A stretch of DNA of 64,000 nt from contig JHXB01000006.1 of the NCBI GenBank assembly GCA_000621905.1, positions 115,804 through 179,803 of the forward strand. The letters are read 5' to 3'. The translations under genes and the position numbers were made by a program. The first letter of the stretch is position 1. Each line of letters opens with the position of its first letter. The stretch comes from Lachnospiraceae bacterium NC2004. GTDB taxonomy: Bacteria; Bacillota; Clostridia; Lachnospirales; Lachnospiraceae. Of the stretch, positions 57,445 to 64,000 are shown piece after piece. The notes beneath the pieces are model-generated. The model saw only the letters and a list, made by a program, of their open reading frames with translations. It was not told the origin of the DNA and made no database searches.

Positions 57445-58230
57445 CTATACCGCAATATCCCGCTTGAGTGACCGTTGATAGGAAATAAGGAAGAAAATCA
57501 TCACCAGAAGCAAATACCAGATCAAATAACTCCATTCATAAAATCCCGTTTCATGGATTACTGACGGATTGAAAAAGGAGAACGGGGACAGGAAACTGAT
57601 CGCACGATTTCCTATTGTTCTGGAAAAAGCGGTAATACAGTATGCCACAAATACACTTAAACCCGCAGTCAGCAGCGGAAGCCGGTTGTTTGGCCTGAGC
57701 GTTCCCCAAAACAGCCCCAGCGCACCGAAAAACAGTGTAATCAAGGTAAAAGAGATTGCCAATAGAAAGAACTCCACCAACGGAAATCCCGGCTTAAACA
57801 AGGCCAGGGTTAAAAATGAGGCAAGCAAGTAGGCAATCCCCGTAATGCCGATCCCAATGAGCAGGCACAGTGCCTTACCCCGATAAATCTTTTTCCGCCC
57901 ACAAGGTTTCGTAAACAAATATTCTGCGGTATGCTCCGTACATTCTTTTGTTTGCGTGGCCAAGCCGAGGTGCATCCCGAAAATTCCGCCAGCAATCATA
58001 AAAAACGCATTCAGGAAAGAGTACATCCCCAAAGGCTCCATCAATAGAGCAAGGGATACGCCCACCGTCTCAAAAAAACCGCCCTGTGTAAAATTTTCCG
58101 ATAAGGTTTCCGGCGTTTCAATCATGCCGTAATAAACCGGCGTCATACAAAAGATGCAAACCGCAAGTGCCGCAGCCCAAATTAGAATGTATTTTTGATT
58201 CCGCTTCCATTCGTATTGAAAAACAACCAT
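57445..58230 (-). CDS. ABC-2 transporter permease, first subunit
   Basis: This 261-aa protein has about six membrane segments (YILIWAAALAVCIFCM; LLTAGLSVFVAYCITAF; YLLLVMIFFLISY). It shares ECTEHTAEYLFTKPCGRKKI with the second permease. A heterodimeric membrane domain is likely. The substrate is unknown; relatives export peptides or drugs. Confidence 0.88.
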   Translation of the reverse strand: MVVFQYEWKRNQKYILIWAAALAVCIFCMTPVYYGMIETPETLSENFTQGGFFETVGVSLALLMEPLGMYSFLNAFFMIAGGIFGMHLGLATQTKECTEHTAEYLFTKPCGRKKIYRGKALCLLIGIGITGIAYLLASFLTLALFKPGFPLVEFFLLAISFTLITLFFGALGLFWGTLRPNNRLPLLTAGLSVFVAYCITAFSRTIGNRAISFLSPFSFFNPSVIHETGFYEWSYLIWYLLLVMIFFLISYQRSLKRDIAV

Positions 58231-58243
58231 ATTGCGGCACCTC

Positions 58244-59125
58244 CTATTCGTAGTAGTGGAGGAATATTTCTTCCAAGGACGGCTCCTCGATCAAAATGTC
58301 CTCCAGTTCCAACTGGCAGAGTTTGTTCATGATCGTCATCGCGTTTCCGTTGAAGATAAAAGAGGCGGAACGGTGTTCTTGTTTCAAATCCGCCACGCCG
58401 GGAATTGCAAAGAAATCTTTGGCGATGGCCTCTTTCGTAGATACGGATATTCTTTTGTAGCCATTTTCCCGCAGTTCTTTCATAGACTGGAGCCCGATCA
58501 GTTTTCCTTCACGGAGGATTGCCACCCGGTCACACAGCTTTTGAACTTCGCTCAGAACGTGGGAAGAGAGGAAAATCGTTGTGCCATGTCCCTTTTCCTC
58601 CTGCAAAATCTGATTGAAGGTCTGCTGCACAAGCGGGTCAAGGCCATTGGTCGGCTCGTCCATAATCAGCAGTTTGGGGGCTGGGAGCAAGGCGGACACG
58701 ATGCCAACCTTCTTTTTGTTGCCCAGGGACAGGTCGCCGATCCTGCGGGATAAATCCAGGTTCAGCCGCTCTGCCAGTTCTCCCATTCGACTGCGGCCAT
58801 CCACGCCGTACAAATCTGCGGTATATTGTAGCATCTCCCGGACTTTCAGATTGTTGTAGTAGCAATTCTCGCTGGGGAGATACCCCACATCCTTCGCAAT
58901 CTCTGCGGCGTACTGGCCGCAATCCAATCCGAAGATGGACGCCTTGCCGCCGGTGGGTTTCAGCAGTCCCATCAACGTGCGAATCGTGGTGGATTTTCCG
59001 GCTCCGTTGGGGCCGATGAAGCCGAAGATTTCTCCCTGGGCGACAGAAAAGCTGATATTCTCAATCCCCCTGTGCTTTCCATAGCTTTTAGTCAGTCCGT
59101 CTAACAAAATTACCGTCTCATTCAT
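58244..59125 (-). CDS. ABC-transporter ATPase
   Basis: This 293-aa protein has Walker A GPNGAGKST, the Q-loop, a signature with unusual LSLGNKKK (in place of LSGGQ) and Walker B LLIMDEPTNGLDP with the switch His in SSHVL. It overlaps the tetR stop by ATGA. The LSLGNKKKVGI form is common in bacteriocin/antibiotic exporters of this type. Confidence 0.93.
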   Translation of the reverse strand: MNETVILLDGLTKSYGKHRGIENISFSVAQGEIFGFIGPNGAGKSTTIRTLMGLLKPTGGKASIFGLDCGQYAAEIAKDVGYLPSENCYYNNLKVREMLQYTADLYGVDGRSRMGELAERLNLDLSRRIGDLSLGNKKKVGIVSALLPAPKLLIMDEPTNGLDPLVQQTFNQILQEEKGHGTTIFLSSHVLSEVQKLCDRVAILREGKLIGLQSMKELRENGYKRISVSTKEAIAKDFFAIPGVADLKQEHRSASFIFNGNAMTIMNKLCQLELEDILIEEPSLEEIFLHYYE

Positions 59126-59733
59126 TGCAGATATTCCTCCTTATAAAAATTTCGTTTCAGCATTTTCAAAATGCTTTCCAGTTCAGACATGATACTTTCA
59201 AAGTCCATCTCGTTCTCACAGCGAGAAACGATGCCATAGCCCAATAAAATCAACATTTGAAATACTAACTTCGCATCCTCCGGGCGTTTGAATTTGGCGC
59301 AGTCCTCCGGGTGTAACACCATCGTTTCCGTAAAGTCCGTCCCATCCGCCAGTGTGGATTGCAACAAGGTTCTCACTTCCTCTGCCGGTTCTGTGGTCGC
59401 GCTGGTGATGAATGCGGCGACATGGGGGAACCGTTTCAAATTCTCTACTTTCATCACACTGGCTTTCCATACCCGGTCAAAGAAGTCCACATTTGCATCC
59501 AGTATGCTTAGATCATACGCTTTTTTCATCTGAGATACACAGTAGTGGAGCAGATACTCGTACAGCGCCGGCTTACTGCCAAAATACTGAAACATGGATG
59601 CTTTGGAAATGCCTGCCGCCGACGCAATATCGTTGATCGACGCTTTTTCATATCCGTGTTTTGCAAAACAGGCAAGGGCCGCATTGCGGATCGTTGTCTG
59701 CTTTTCCTCTGAGAGTGCGAAAAATTTTTCCAT
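59122..59733 (-). CDS. TetR-family regulator of the exporter cargo
   Basis: This 203-aa protein has an N-terminal helix-turn-helix (ASINDIASAAGISKASMFQY FGSK split across the usual TetR pattern) and a variable ligand-binding C-terminus. It lies in the operon it probably controls: the promoter carries two identical palindromes, ACCGAATCGGT. Derepression by the exported compound is the likely logic. Confidence 0.9.
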   Translation of the reverse strand: MEKFFALSEEKQTTIRNAALACFAKHGYEKASINDIASAAGISKASMFQYFGSKPALYEYLLHYCVSQMKKAYDLSILDANVDFFDRVWKASVMKVENLKRFPHVAAFITSATTEPAEEVRTLLQSTLADGTDFTETMVLHPEDCAKFKRPEDAKLVFQMLILLGYGIVSRCENEMDFESIMSELESILKMLKRNFYKEEYLQ

Positions 59734-59743
59734 AATACCCTCC

Positions 59744-60286
59744 TTAAAGCAAATAGGATTTTTCTATAATTTTTTGCTTTACGAACAAAACAACTTCTTC
59801 AATGGAACATTCTGTTGCGTCAAGCACATGGCGCTCATAGCGTCCCAAATGGCAAAACTGCTCCCACATCGTTTCTACCAATTTAATGTTTAGTTCCCGA
59901 TCTAATTTGGCTCGGGTGACCGCCCGCCTCAAGGTTTCCTGTTTACTGGCCCGCAGGATAAAATAGTGGATTTCATACTTTTCCTGTGCGGCCTTTTTCC
60001 AAGGGTCTAAAAACCATGGCCCAACGATCCCATCTACAATGACATCATATCCGCCACGGGCAAAACGCTTTGCCGCCTCCAAAAAGGCCTCAATCACGAC
60101 CAGATTTTGTTCCTCCGATCCCGGTATATGAGGCGGGATCGCACCCTTGCAAAGATAGTGGTAAAAATCGTCCGTATGCAGGTGTACGGATTTTCTTAAG
60201 TCAGACCTTTGTGCAATCATGGAAGCCACTGTTGTTTTTCCTGTTCCGGGTGGCCCGGTTAGGATGATAATTCTTCCTTGCTCCAT
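59744..60286 (-). CDS. P-loop kinase of AAA_33/CPT-like type
   Basis: This 180-aa protein has Walker A TGPPGTGKTTVA, then HTDDFYHYL, YDVIVDGIVGPWFL and an Arg-rich lid (RASKQETLRRAVTRAKLDRE). The layout is that of small-molecule kinases such as chloramphenicol phosphotransferase or gluconokinase-like proteins. As the first gene of a TetR-controlled exporter operon, it could modify the same compound. The substrate cannot be read from sequence. Confidence 0.8.
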   Translation of the reverse strand: MEQGRIIILTGPPGTGKTTVASMIAQRSDLRKSVHLHTDDFYHYLCKGAIPPHIPGSEEQNLVVIEAFLEAAKRFARGGYDVIVDGIVGPWFLDPWKKAAQEKYEIHYFILRASKQETLRRAVTRAKLDRELNIKLVETMWEQFCHLGRYERHVLDATECSIEEVVLFVKQKIIEKSYLL

Positions 60287-60324
60287 TTAAGCACCTCTCC
60301 CCAATAGTTCGCAGTAAGATAATG

Positions 60325-60374
60325 ACCGAATCGGTTACTGTTGACATCATAGCACAAATAACCGAATCGGTCAA
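60325..60374 (-). promoter_or_regulatory. Cargo promoter with paired TetR operators
   Basis: TTGACC (60369-60374), 17 bp and TATGAT (60346-60351) form the promoter on the minus strand. The palindrome ACCGAATCGGT occurs twice, at 60325-60335 and 60361-60371, exactly 36 bp apart. The first covers the -35 region and the second the start-site region, a typical arrangement for TetR self-repression. Confidence 0.88.
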
Positions 60375-60499
60375 CACTTTTTTGGTTAAGAGAAAAAATC
60401 ATAGAGCAGCATGGTTCTCATGCTGCCCTTGAAATCTTGATTTCACCTATAAATGAGCAAACCAGGAAATTGTATATATTTGTCCGCTATCAAAGGCAT

Positions 60500-60551
60500 A
60501 GGTTGAAATACAGCCCATAAGATTGCGATTTCAACCTTGATATGCTATAAT
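60500..60551 (+). promoter_or_regulatory. Promoter of the NTF2-like gene with inverted repeat
   Basis: TTGCGA (60523-60528), 17 bp and TATAAT (60546-60551) point to the plus-strand gene. AGGTTGAAAT (60500-60509) and ATTTCAACCT (60528-60537) are perfect inverted 10-mers, the second inside the promoter spacer. They could bind a regulator. A hairpin (GCAGCATG/CATGCTGC) lies at about 60405-60425. The rest of the 60287-60637 gap is the kinase promoter. Confidence 0.68.
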
Positions 60552-60637
60552 AAGCCAATGTTGCCAGTTGAGGGGAACAAAAGGGATCGTTAGTATCAAG
60601 TGTTGACTAAAACAAAATAGAGAGGGAGACAATCATT

Positions 60638-60994
60638 ATGTTACGTCCAAAAGAAGTAGTGTGTAAATGGGTAGATGCCTTCAACGACCACGATGTTGAT
60701 GCAATCGTGAGTCTGTACCATGATAACGCAACCAATCATCAAGTAACAAACGCTCCGGTTGTTGGGATTGAAGCAATCAGGGAAATGTTCACAACGGAAT
60801 TTGCCACCGCCGATATGACGGCCATCGTAGAAAATATCTTTGAAGATGGGCAGTGGGCAATCTTAGAATGGAGAGATCCGTTAGGACTTCGGGGCTGTGG
60901 TTTTTTCCATGTGGTGGGTGGAAAAATTCTGTTCCAGAGAGGATATTGGGATAAGCTGTCCTTTTTGAAGCAGCACAACCTACCGATTGAATAA
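60638..60994 (+). CDS. NTF2/SnoaL-like small protein
   Basis: This 118-aa cone-fold protein starts PKEVVCKWVDAFNDHDVDAI, with VSLYHDNATNHQVTNAPVVG, IREMFTTEFATADM and ILEWRDPLGLRGCGFF. It matches the SnoaL-like/ketosteroid-isomerase superfamily. A GGGAG ribosome site lies upstream. It is the only plus-strand gene I support. It may bind or convert a small molecule linked to the exporter. Confidence 0.88.
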   Translation: MLRPKEVVCKWVDAFNDHDVDAIVSLYHDNATNHQVTNAPVVGIEAIREMFTTEFATADMTAIVENIFEDGQWAILEWRDPLGLRGCGFFHVVGGKILFQRGYWDKLSFLKQHNLPIE

Positions 60995-61027
60995 GTGCGG
61001 GGGAAATTAATCTAACCTAAATGTTGT

Positions 61028-61375
61028 TTAGATAAATATCAGTTCCGCAAAGATGATTTCCTCTACTCTGGTCTTGCAATTATTTACCAGCCCTACCCAC
61101 GCCATTTGGTCGCGGGCTTTCAGTTCCTCGGTCACGCCAGCGGCCTCCATCATCTGCGGCAGCATCTTGTCCATGCGCCTTTCTGCCAGCAGTTCAATCG
61201 TGGTCAGGTGATCGTCCAGCCTCCCGCTGTTCACCAACGAGGCCCACAGCGTGGGCCGATGCTCCCGGATGTACTCTCTCCGCAGATTGCCATATTTGCC
61301 ATAGAATTTCTCCGGCTCGTCCAGTACCAGATTGGGGATGTAATAATCGCCAACTTTCGTATAGGTCAGTTCCAT
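61028..61375 (-). CDS. tnpV: Transposon-encoded protein TnpV family
   Basis: This 115-aa protein starts MELTYTKVGDYYIPNLVLDE, with YGNLRREYIREHRPTLW, LTTIELLAERRMDKML and WVGLVNNCKTRVEEII. It matches the TnpV family of Tn4451-like elements. It follows the recombinase gene by 21 nt. Its function is not known. Confidence 0.9.
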   Translation of the reverse strand: MELTYTKVGDYYIPNLVLDEPEKFYGKYGNLRREYIREHRPTLWASLVNSGRLDDHLTTIELLAERRMDKMLPQMMEAAGVTEELKARDQMAWVGLVNNCKTRVEEIIFAELIFI

Positions 61376-61396
61376 GGGGTCATTCTCCTTTCTCTC

Positions 61397-63274
61397 TCAA
61401 AGCGTGGGGCGGGCCTGTGCCGCCCTCTGCGGCTCCTGGCGGGGCAGCTTGCCCACGGGGGTATAAATGCCCTTTGCCATATCCTCAGCCCGGATAGCGT
61501 CCTTTCTTGCATCCATTTCCGCCTTTTTCGCCGCCTTGACCTTATCCTCGTACCGTTTCTGCGCTCCGCTGGCCTTGCGCTGAAGATAGGCCCGGTGCGC
61601 CCGTTCCCGGCGTTCCTCCTTCTGACGAAGGGCCTCCAATTCCTCCGGGGTCGGCTCTGCCTCCTTCAAGGTGGGCGGGATGTACTTTCCAACGAAATTG
61701 AAGTAGATTTCAACCTCCTGCCCGGTGTCCTGACGGCCCTTCTGGTCGCGCTCATGGACAAGGATTTTCTCGACAAACTCATTAAGCATGGTGGTGGTCA
61801 TGGTGTCAAAATCCTGGTACTTGTCAATCATGGCAATGAATTTCTCGGCAGACTTCCGGCCCTGGTCGTAACCCTTGACAGACTTCTCCAACTCGGTGAT
61901 CTCCTTGGAAAGCGCCTCCTGCTCCTTGGCATACTGCGCGTCCAGGGCGGCATAGCGGGCATCGGGCAGACGGCCCAGGGCGTTGTCCTCGTAAATCTTA
62001 CACATGAGGCGTTCCAGTTCTCCGGCCCGCTTCTGTGCCGCCGCCAGCCTACGCCGCTTCTTCTTGATGTCGCTGTCCTGCTGGTTGACCTGGGCCTCCT
62101 GGACGGTGCGAATGAACGCAGCCCGGTCATTCTTGGCGTAGTCGGCTATGGCATGGAGCGTATCGGAGACAAGGGACAGAACAACGCTCTCCGCTATGCG
62201 GTGCTGGGTGGGGCAGAGGGTTCCCACGGGGACTTTGCTATATTGCGAACAGGTATATTGAGAAACCCGCTTGCCATTGTTGACACGGTGGACGTACATC
62301 TTGCCGCCGCAGTCGGCGCAGTAGAGAAGCCCGGTCAGCGGCGCGGCCTCGCCCCAGCCGTCAGGGTAGCGCCGGACATTGGAGCGGATGCGCTGGACGT
62401 TATCATACATTTCCTGCGTGATGATCGGCTCGTGGGTGTTCTCGAAAATCGTCCATTCGCTTTCATCGACATAGTGACTTTTCTTGTCCTTAAAGTGCTT
62501 TTGCGTCTTGAAATTGACCGTATGGCCTAAGTATTCACGCTTTTTCAGAATGTTGACGATAGTGGACGATCCCCAGCCGTATATGTCCTTGATGGCACGA
62601 TTCTGGTTCACACCCTCGCCGTACCGGGCAAGGTGGACGGAGGGGATTTCGATTTTCTCCTGAGACAGACGGGAGGCAATCTGATAGGGGCCGCAGCCCT
62701 CCAGCGTCATGGCGAAGATACGCCGAACAATGGCAGCAGCTTCTTCATCCACAATCCAGTTTTCCCGCTTCTCGTCCCACAGGTAGCCATAAATGACCGT
62801 TCCGGTAACGTGCTTGCCGCTCATGCCCTTGGCCTTGAACACAGATTTGATTTTGCGGCTCGTATCACGGGCGTAAAACTCATACATGATGTTCAAAAAT
62901 GGGGTCATATCATTGTCCCCTTTGGCGCTGTCCACGCCGTCATTGATAGCAATGAGGCGGACGCCGCGCTGACGAAGGATTTCCATGATCTGACCGACTT
63001 TGAGATAATCCCGCCCCAGGCGGCTCATGTCCTTGACGATGATGGCCTCCACGTTCCCGGCCTCGACTTGCTCCATCATGGCGGTGAAGCCGGGTCTGTC
63101 GAAACGAGTTCCAGAAATACCGTCATCAGTAAAATGGGTGGGATTCGGGAAACCATTCCGGCGGGCATAGTCCTCTAACATGGATTTTTGGTTACTTATT
63201 GAGTTCGATTCGCCCTGTAATTCATCGTCACGGCTCAATCTCTCGTACAATGGGGTGATTTTGGTTTTCAGCAT
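61397..63274 (-). CDS. Large serine recombinase, TnpX-like
   Basis: This 625-aa protein has an N-terminal resolvase domain with the catalytic serine in YERLSRDDE (S14), GISGTRFDRPGF and IIVKDMSRLGRDYL. A Recombinase domain (about 165-290), a zinc ribbon (LLYCADCGGKMYV, TLCPTQHRI), a long coiled coil (about 385-470) and a C-terminal charged tail follow. It excises and integrates the element through a 2-bp staggered cut. GAAGGAGG precedes the ATG. Tn4451 TnpX is somewhat longer. Confidence 0.95.
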   Translation of the reverse strand: MLKTKITPLYERLSRDDELQGESNSISNQKSMLEDYARRNGFPNPTHFTDDGISGTRFDRPGFTAMMEQVEAGNVEAIIVKDMSRLGRDYLKVGQIMEILRQRGVRLIAINDGVDSAKGDNDMTPFLNIMYEFYARDTSRKIKSVFKAKGMSGKHVTGTVIYGYLWDEKRENWIVDEEAAAIVRRIFAMTLEGCGPYQIASRLSQEKIEIPSVHLARYGEGVNQNRAIKDIYGWGSSTIVNILKKREYLGHTVNFKTQKHFKDKKSHYVDESEWTIFENTHEPIITQEMYDNVQRIRSNVRRYPDGWGEAAPLTGLLYCADCGGKMYVHRVNNGKRVSQYTCSQYSKVPVGTLCPTQHRIAESVVLSLVSDTLHAIADYAKNDRAAFIRTVQEAQVNQQDSDIKKKRRRLAAAQKRAGELERLMCKIYEDNALGRLPDARYAALDAQYAKEQEALSKEITELEKSVKGYDQGRKSAEKFIAMIDKYQDFDTMTTTMLNEFVEKILVHERDQKGRQDTGQEVEIYFNFVGKYIPPTLKEAEPTPEELEALRQKEERRERAHRAYLQRKASGAQKRYEDKVKAAKKAEMDARKDAIRAEDMAKGIYTPVGKLPRQEPQRAAQARPTL

Positions 63275-63322
63275 TGGCGCAGTCCTCCTTCAATGAAAAA
63301 TGCCCTAAGAGCCTCTACTTAC

Positions 63323-63982
63323 TTACCCAAAAATCGGATAAACAAGTCTCTTAGAGCATAAATCACCTGATGGCAAACTAATCGTTTTCATCTCATAGTT
63401 ATAACATGCATTTAATTCGCGAAGCTTATAATTACAGCTCAAATCTATCATTTGTAATGAATGATCATAACTAACACAATTATTAATCTCCAATTCCTCA
63501 AGATTACTACACCCATTCAGCGTATCAAGCTTTGTTATAGGATTCCCTGACAATCGCAATTCTTCAAGATTTCGATTATTGGTAAAATCAACTTTATTTA
63601 TTTTATTTTCTCCCAAATCCAATTCTATAAGATGTGGAATGTCAGATAAATCAACAGACTTCAAACAGTTGCATGACATGTCAAGATATCTCAATTTTTT
63701 ATTATAAGATAAATCTATTCCTTTTATATTATTTCCTTCAAGAAGTAAACACTCTAGATGGCTTAATCTTTTTAATACTACATTTCCATTGATTCCGCAA
63801 TTATTGAGATGAAGTCCAACAAGATGCCCATTTCCATCCCACCAACAATACTTGTTATAATGAGACATCGCCTTCTTCTTGTTTTTAGCACTTAGATTTG
63901 TCTTATCAATCAGTTTCTTTAGAGCTTTCTTCTCCTTCTTATTTCTCACAGGTTGAGTATATATATGCTCCATAATTATCAT
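63323..63982 (-). pseudogene. N-terminal half of the LRR gene split by the mobile element
   Basis: Codons from 63982 to 63362 are host sequence: a basic N-terminus (NKKEKKALKKLIDKTNLSAK), then leucine-rich repeats such as LECLLLEGNNIKGIDLSYNK and LIELDLGENKINKVDF. The last 12 residues and stop (LCSKRLVYPIFG) come from the element. The frame is open to the window end, so the true start could be beyond it. No signal peptide is seen. Confidence 0.85.
63355..63369 (-). promoter_or_regulatory. Right-end core repeat and -10 half of the junction promoter
   Basis: ATCACCTG (63362-63369) is the right copy of the core. Immediately inside on the minus strand is T then TATGCT (63355-63360). In the integrated state the -35 position reads GATTAG from the host gene. 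After circularization TTGACA from the left end is placed exactly 17 bp upstream. Inverted CTAAGAG/CTCTTAG arms surround 63304-63356. Confidence 0.78.
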
Positions 63983-64000
63983 TTTACCAATCTTAGCATA

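Larger units (their letters stand above)
49285..63369 (-). mobile_element. Integrative mobilizable element, Tn4451/TnpX-like, about 14.1 kb
   Basis: Both ends show the direct repeat ATCACCTG (49285-49292 and 63362-63369). The flanking gene halves rejoin in frame without the element. Genes of known element families (tnpW, VLP, TnpV, large serine recombinase, MobL relaxase, ParB, DeoR HTH, replisome organizer, DnaC loader) fill it, and base composition is clearly GC-richer than the host. The recombinase is at one end as in Tn4451. No type IV secretion genes are present, so transfer would need a helper. It carries an ABC exporter cargo at 56.4-61.0 kb. Confidence 0.92.

Noticed and set aside
61106..62530. 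Plus-strand 474-codon open frame opposite the serine recombinase
   Set aside because: It is antisense to a clear recombinase gene in GC-rich DNA, is rich in Leu/Gly/Arg, and has no recognisable domain or good ribosome site.
63290..63369. tRNA gene as the integration site
   Set aside because: No tRNA-like sequence is at either end; the flanks are two halves of a protein gene.

Overview
The window looks like a chromosomal segment of a gut or rumen Clostridia, most likely a Lachnospiraceae member (Butyrivibrio/Roseburia-like). This is an inference from the SCIFF peptide and its radical-SAM maturase beside secDF, AlaA-type transaminase, HemZ, BIG2/BspA-type leucine-rich surface proteins, a secreted GH5-esterase and moderately AT-rich DNA. 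Every gene I support is on the minus strand except one small gene at 60.6 kb, so transcription runs from high to low coordinates.

Host region (1-46 kb). From 1 to 20.6 kb lie biosynthetic genes for branched-chain amino acids, serine and aspartate-family amino acids: asd (cut by the window edge), a leuB-ilvD-ilvB-serC-serA operon with its own promoter and terminator, alaA, leuC-leuD and ilvN. They are mixed with envelope and signalling genes: a BIG2 surface protein, an L,D-transpeptidase, an LCP-family protein, a MotE-like membrane protein, and two paralogous soluble proteins that fuse a LacI-like sensor to a GGDEF domain (one intact, one degenerate). From 21.7 to 37.8 kb is a housekeeping block: a glycosyltransferase, aspS, an HD-GYP protein, hemZ, a metallo-hydrolase, relA, apt, recJ, secDF, scfB, scfA, pyrB and yajC. 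The SCIFF precursor gene scfA (47 codons) is annotated here. From 37.8 to 44.4 kb two large secreted polysaccharide-active proteins sit between yajC and tgt. At 44.7-46.4 kb is an AlbA_2-type regulator with a striking repeat array over its own promoter.

Decay zone (46.4-49.3 kb). BspA-like genes, gene remnants and two near-identical 111-bp structured repeats occur here. One repeat has split a DLDSHL-type domain.

Mobile element (49.29-63.37 kb, about 14.1 kb). A GC-rich integrative mobilizable element of the Tn4451/TnpX type is inserted in frame into a leucine-rich-repeat gene. The two gene halves, at 63.4-64.0 kb and 49.0-49.3 kb, rejoin exactly across an 8-bp shared core, ATCACCTG. Its backbone encodes TnpW, a DnaC-like helicase loader, a replisome-organizer protein, a Cys-rich VLP protein, a small RepA-like initiator, ParB, a DeoR-type HTH protein, a MobA/MobL (MOBQ) relaxase, a DUF3847-like protein, two sigma-like proteins, TnpV and a large serine recombinase. 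An IncQ-like oriT lies upstream of the relaxase. The cargo at 56.4-61.0 kb has a different base composition: a P-loop kinase, a TetR regulator, an ABC-2 exporter (ATPase plus two 261-aa permeases) and a Cys-rich KTR protein, all behind a promoter bracketed by two identical palindromes, plus a divergently placed NTF2/SnoaL-like gene. Circularization would bring a TTGACA -35 box from one end exactly 17 bp from a TATGCT -10 box at the other end, in front of the recombinase.
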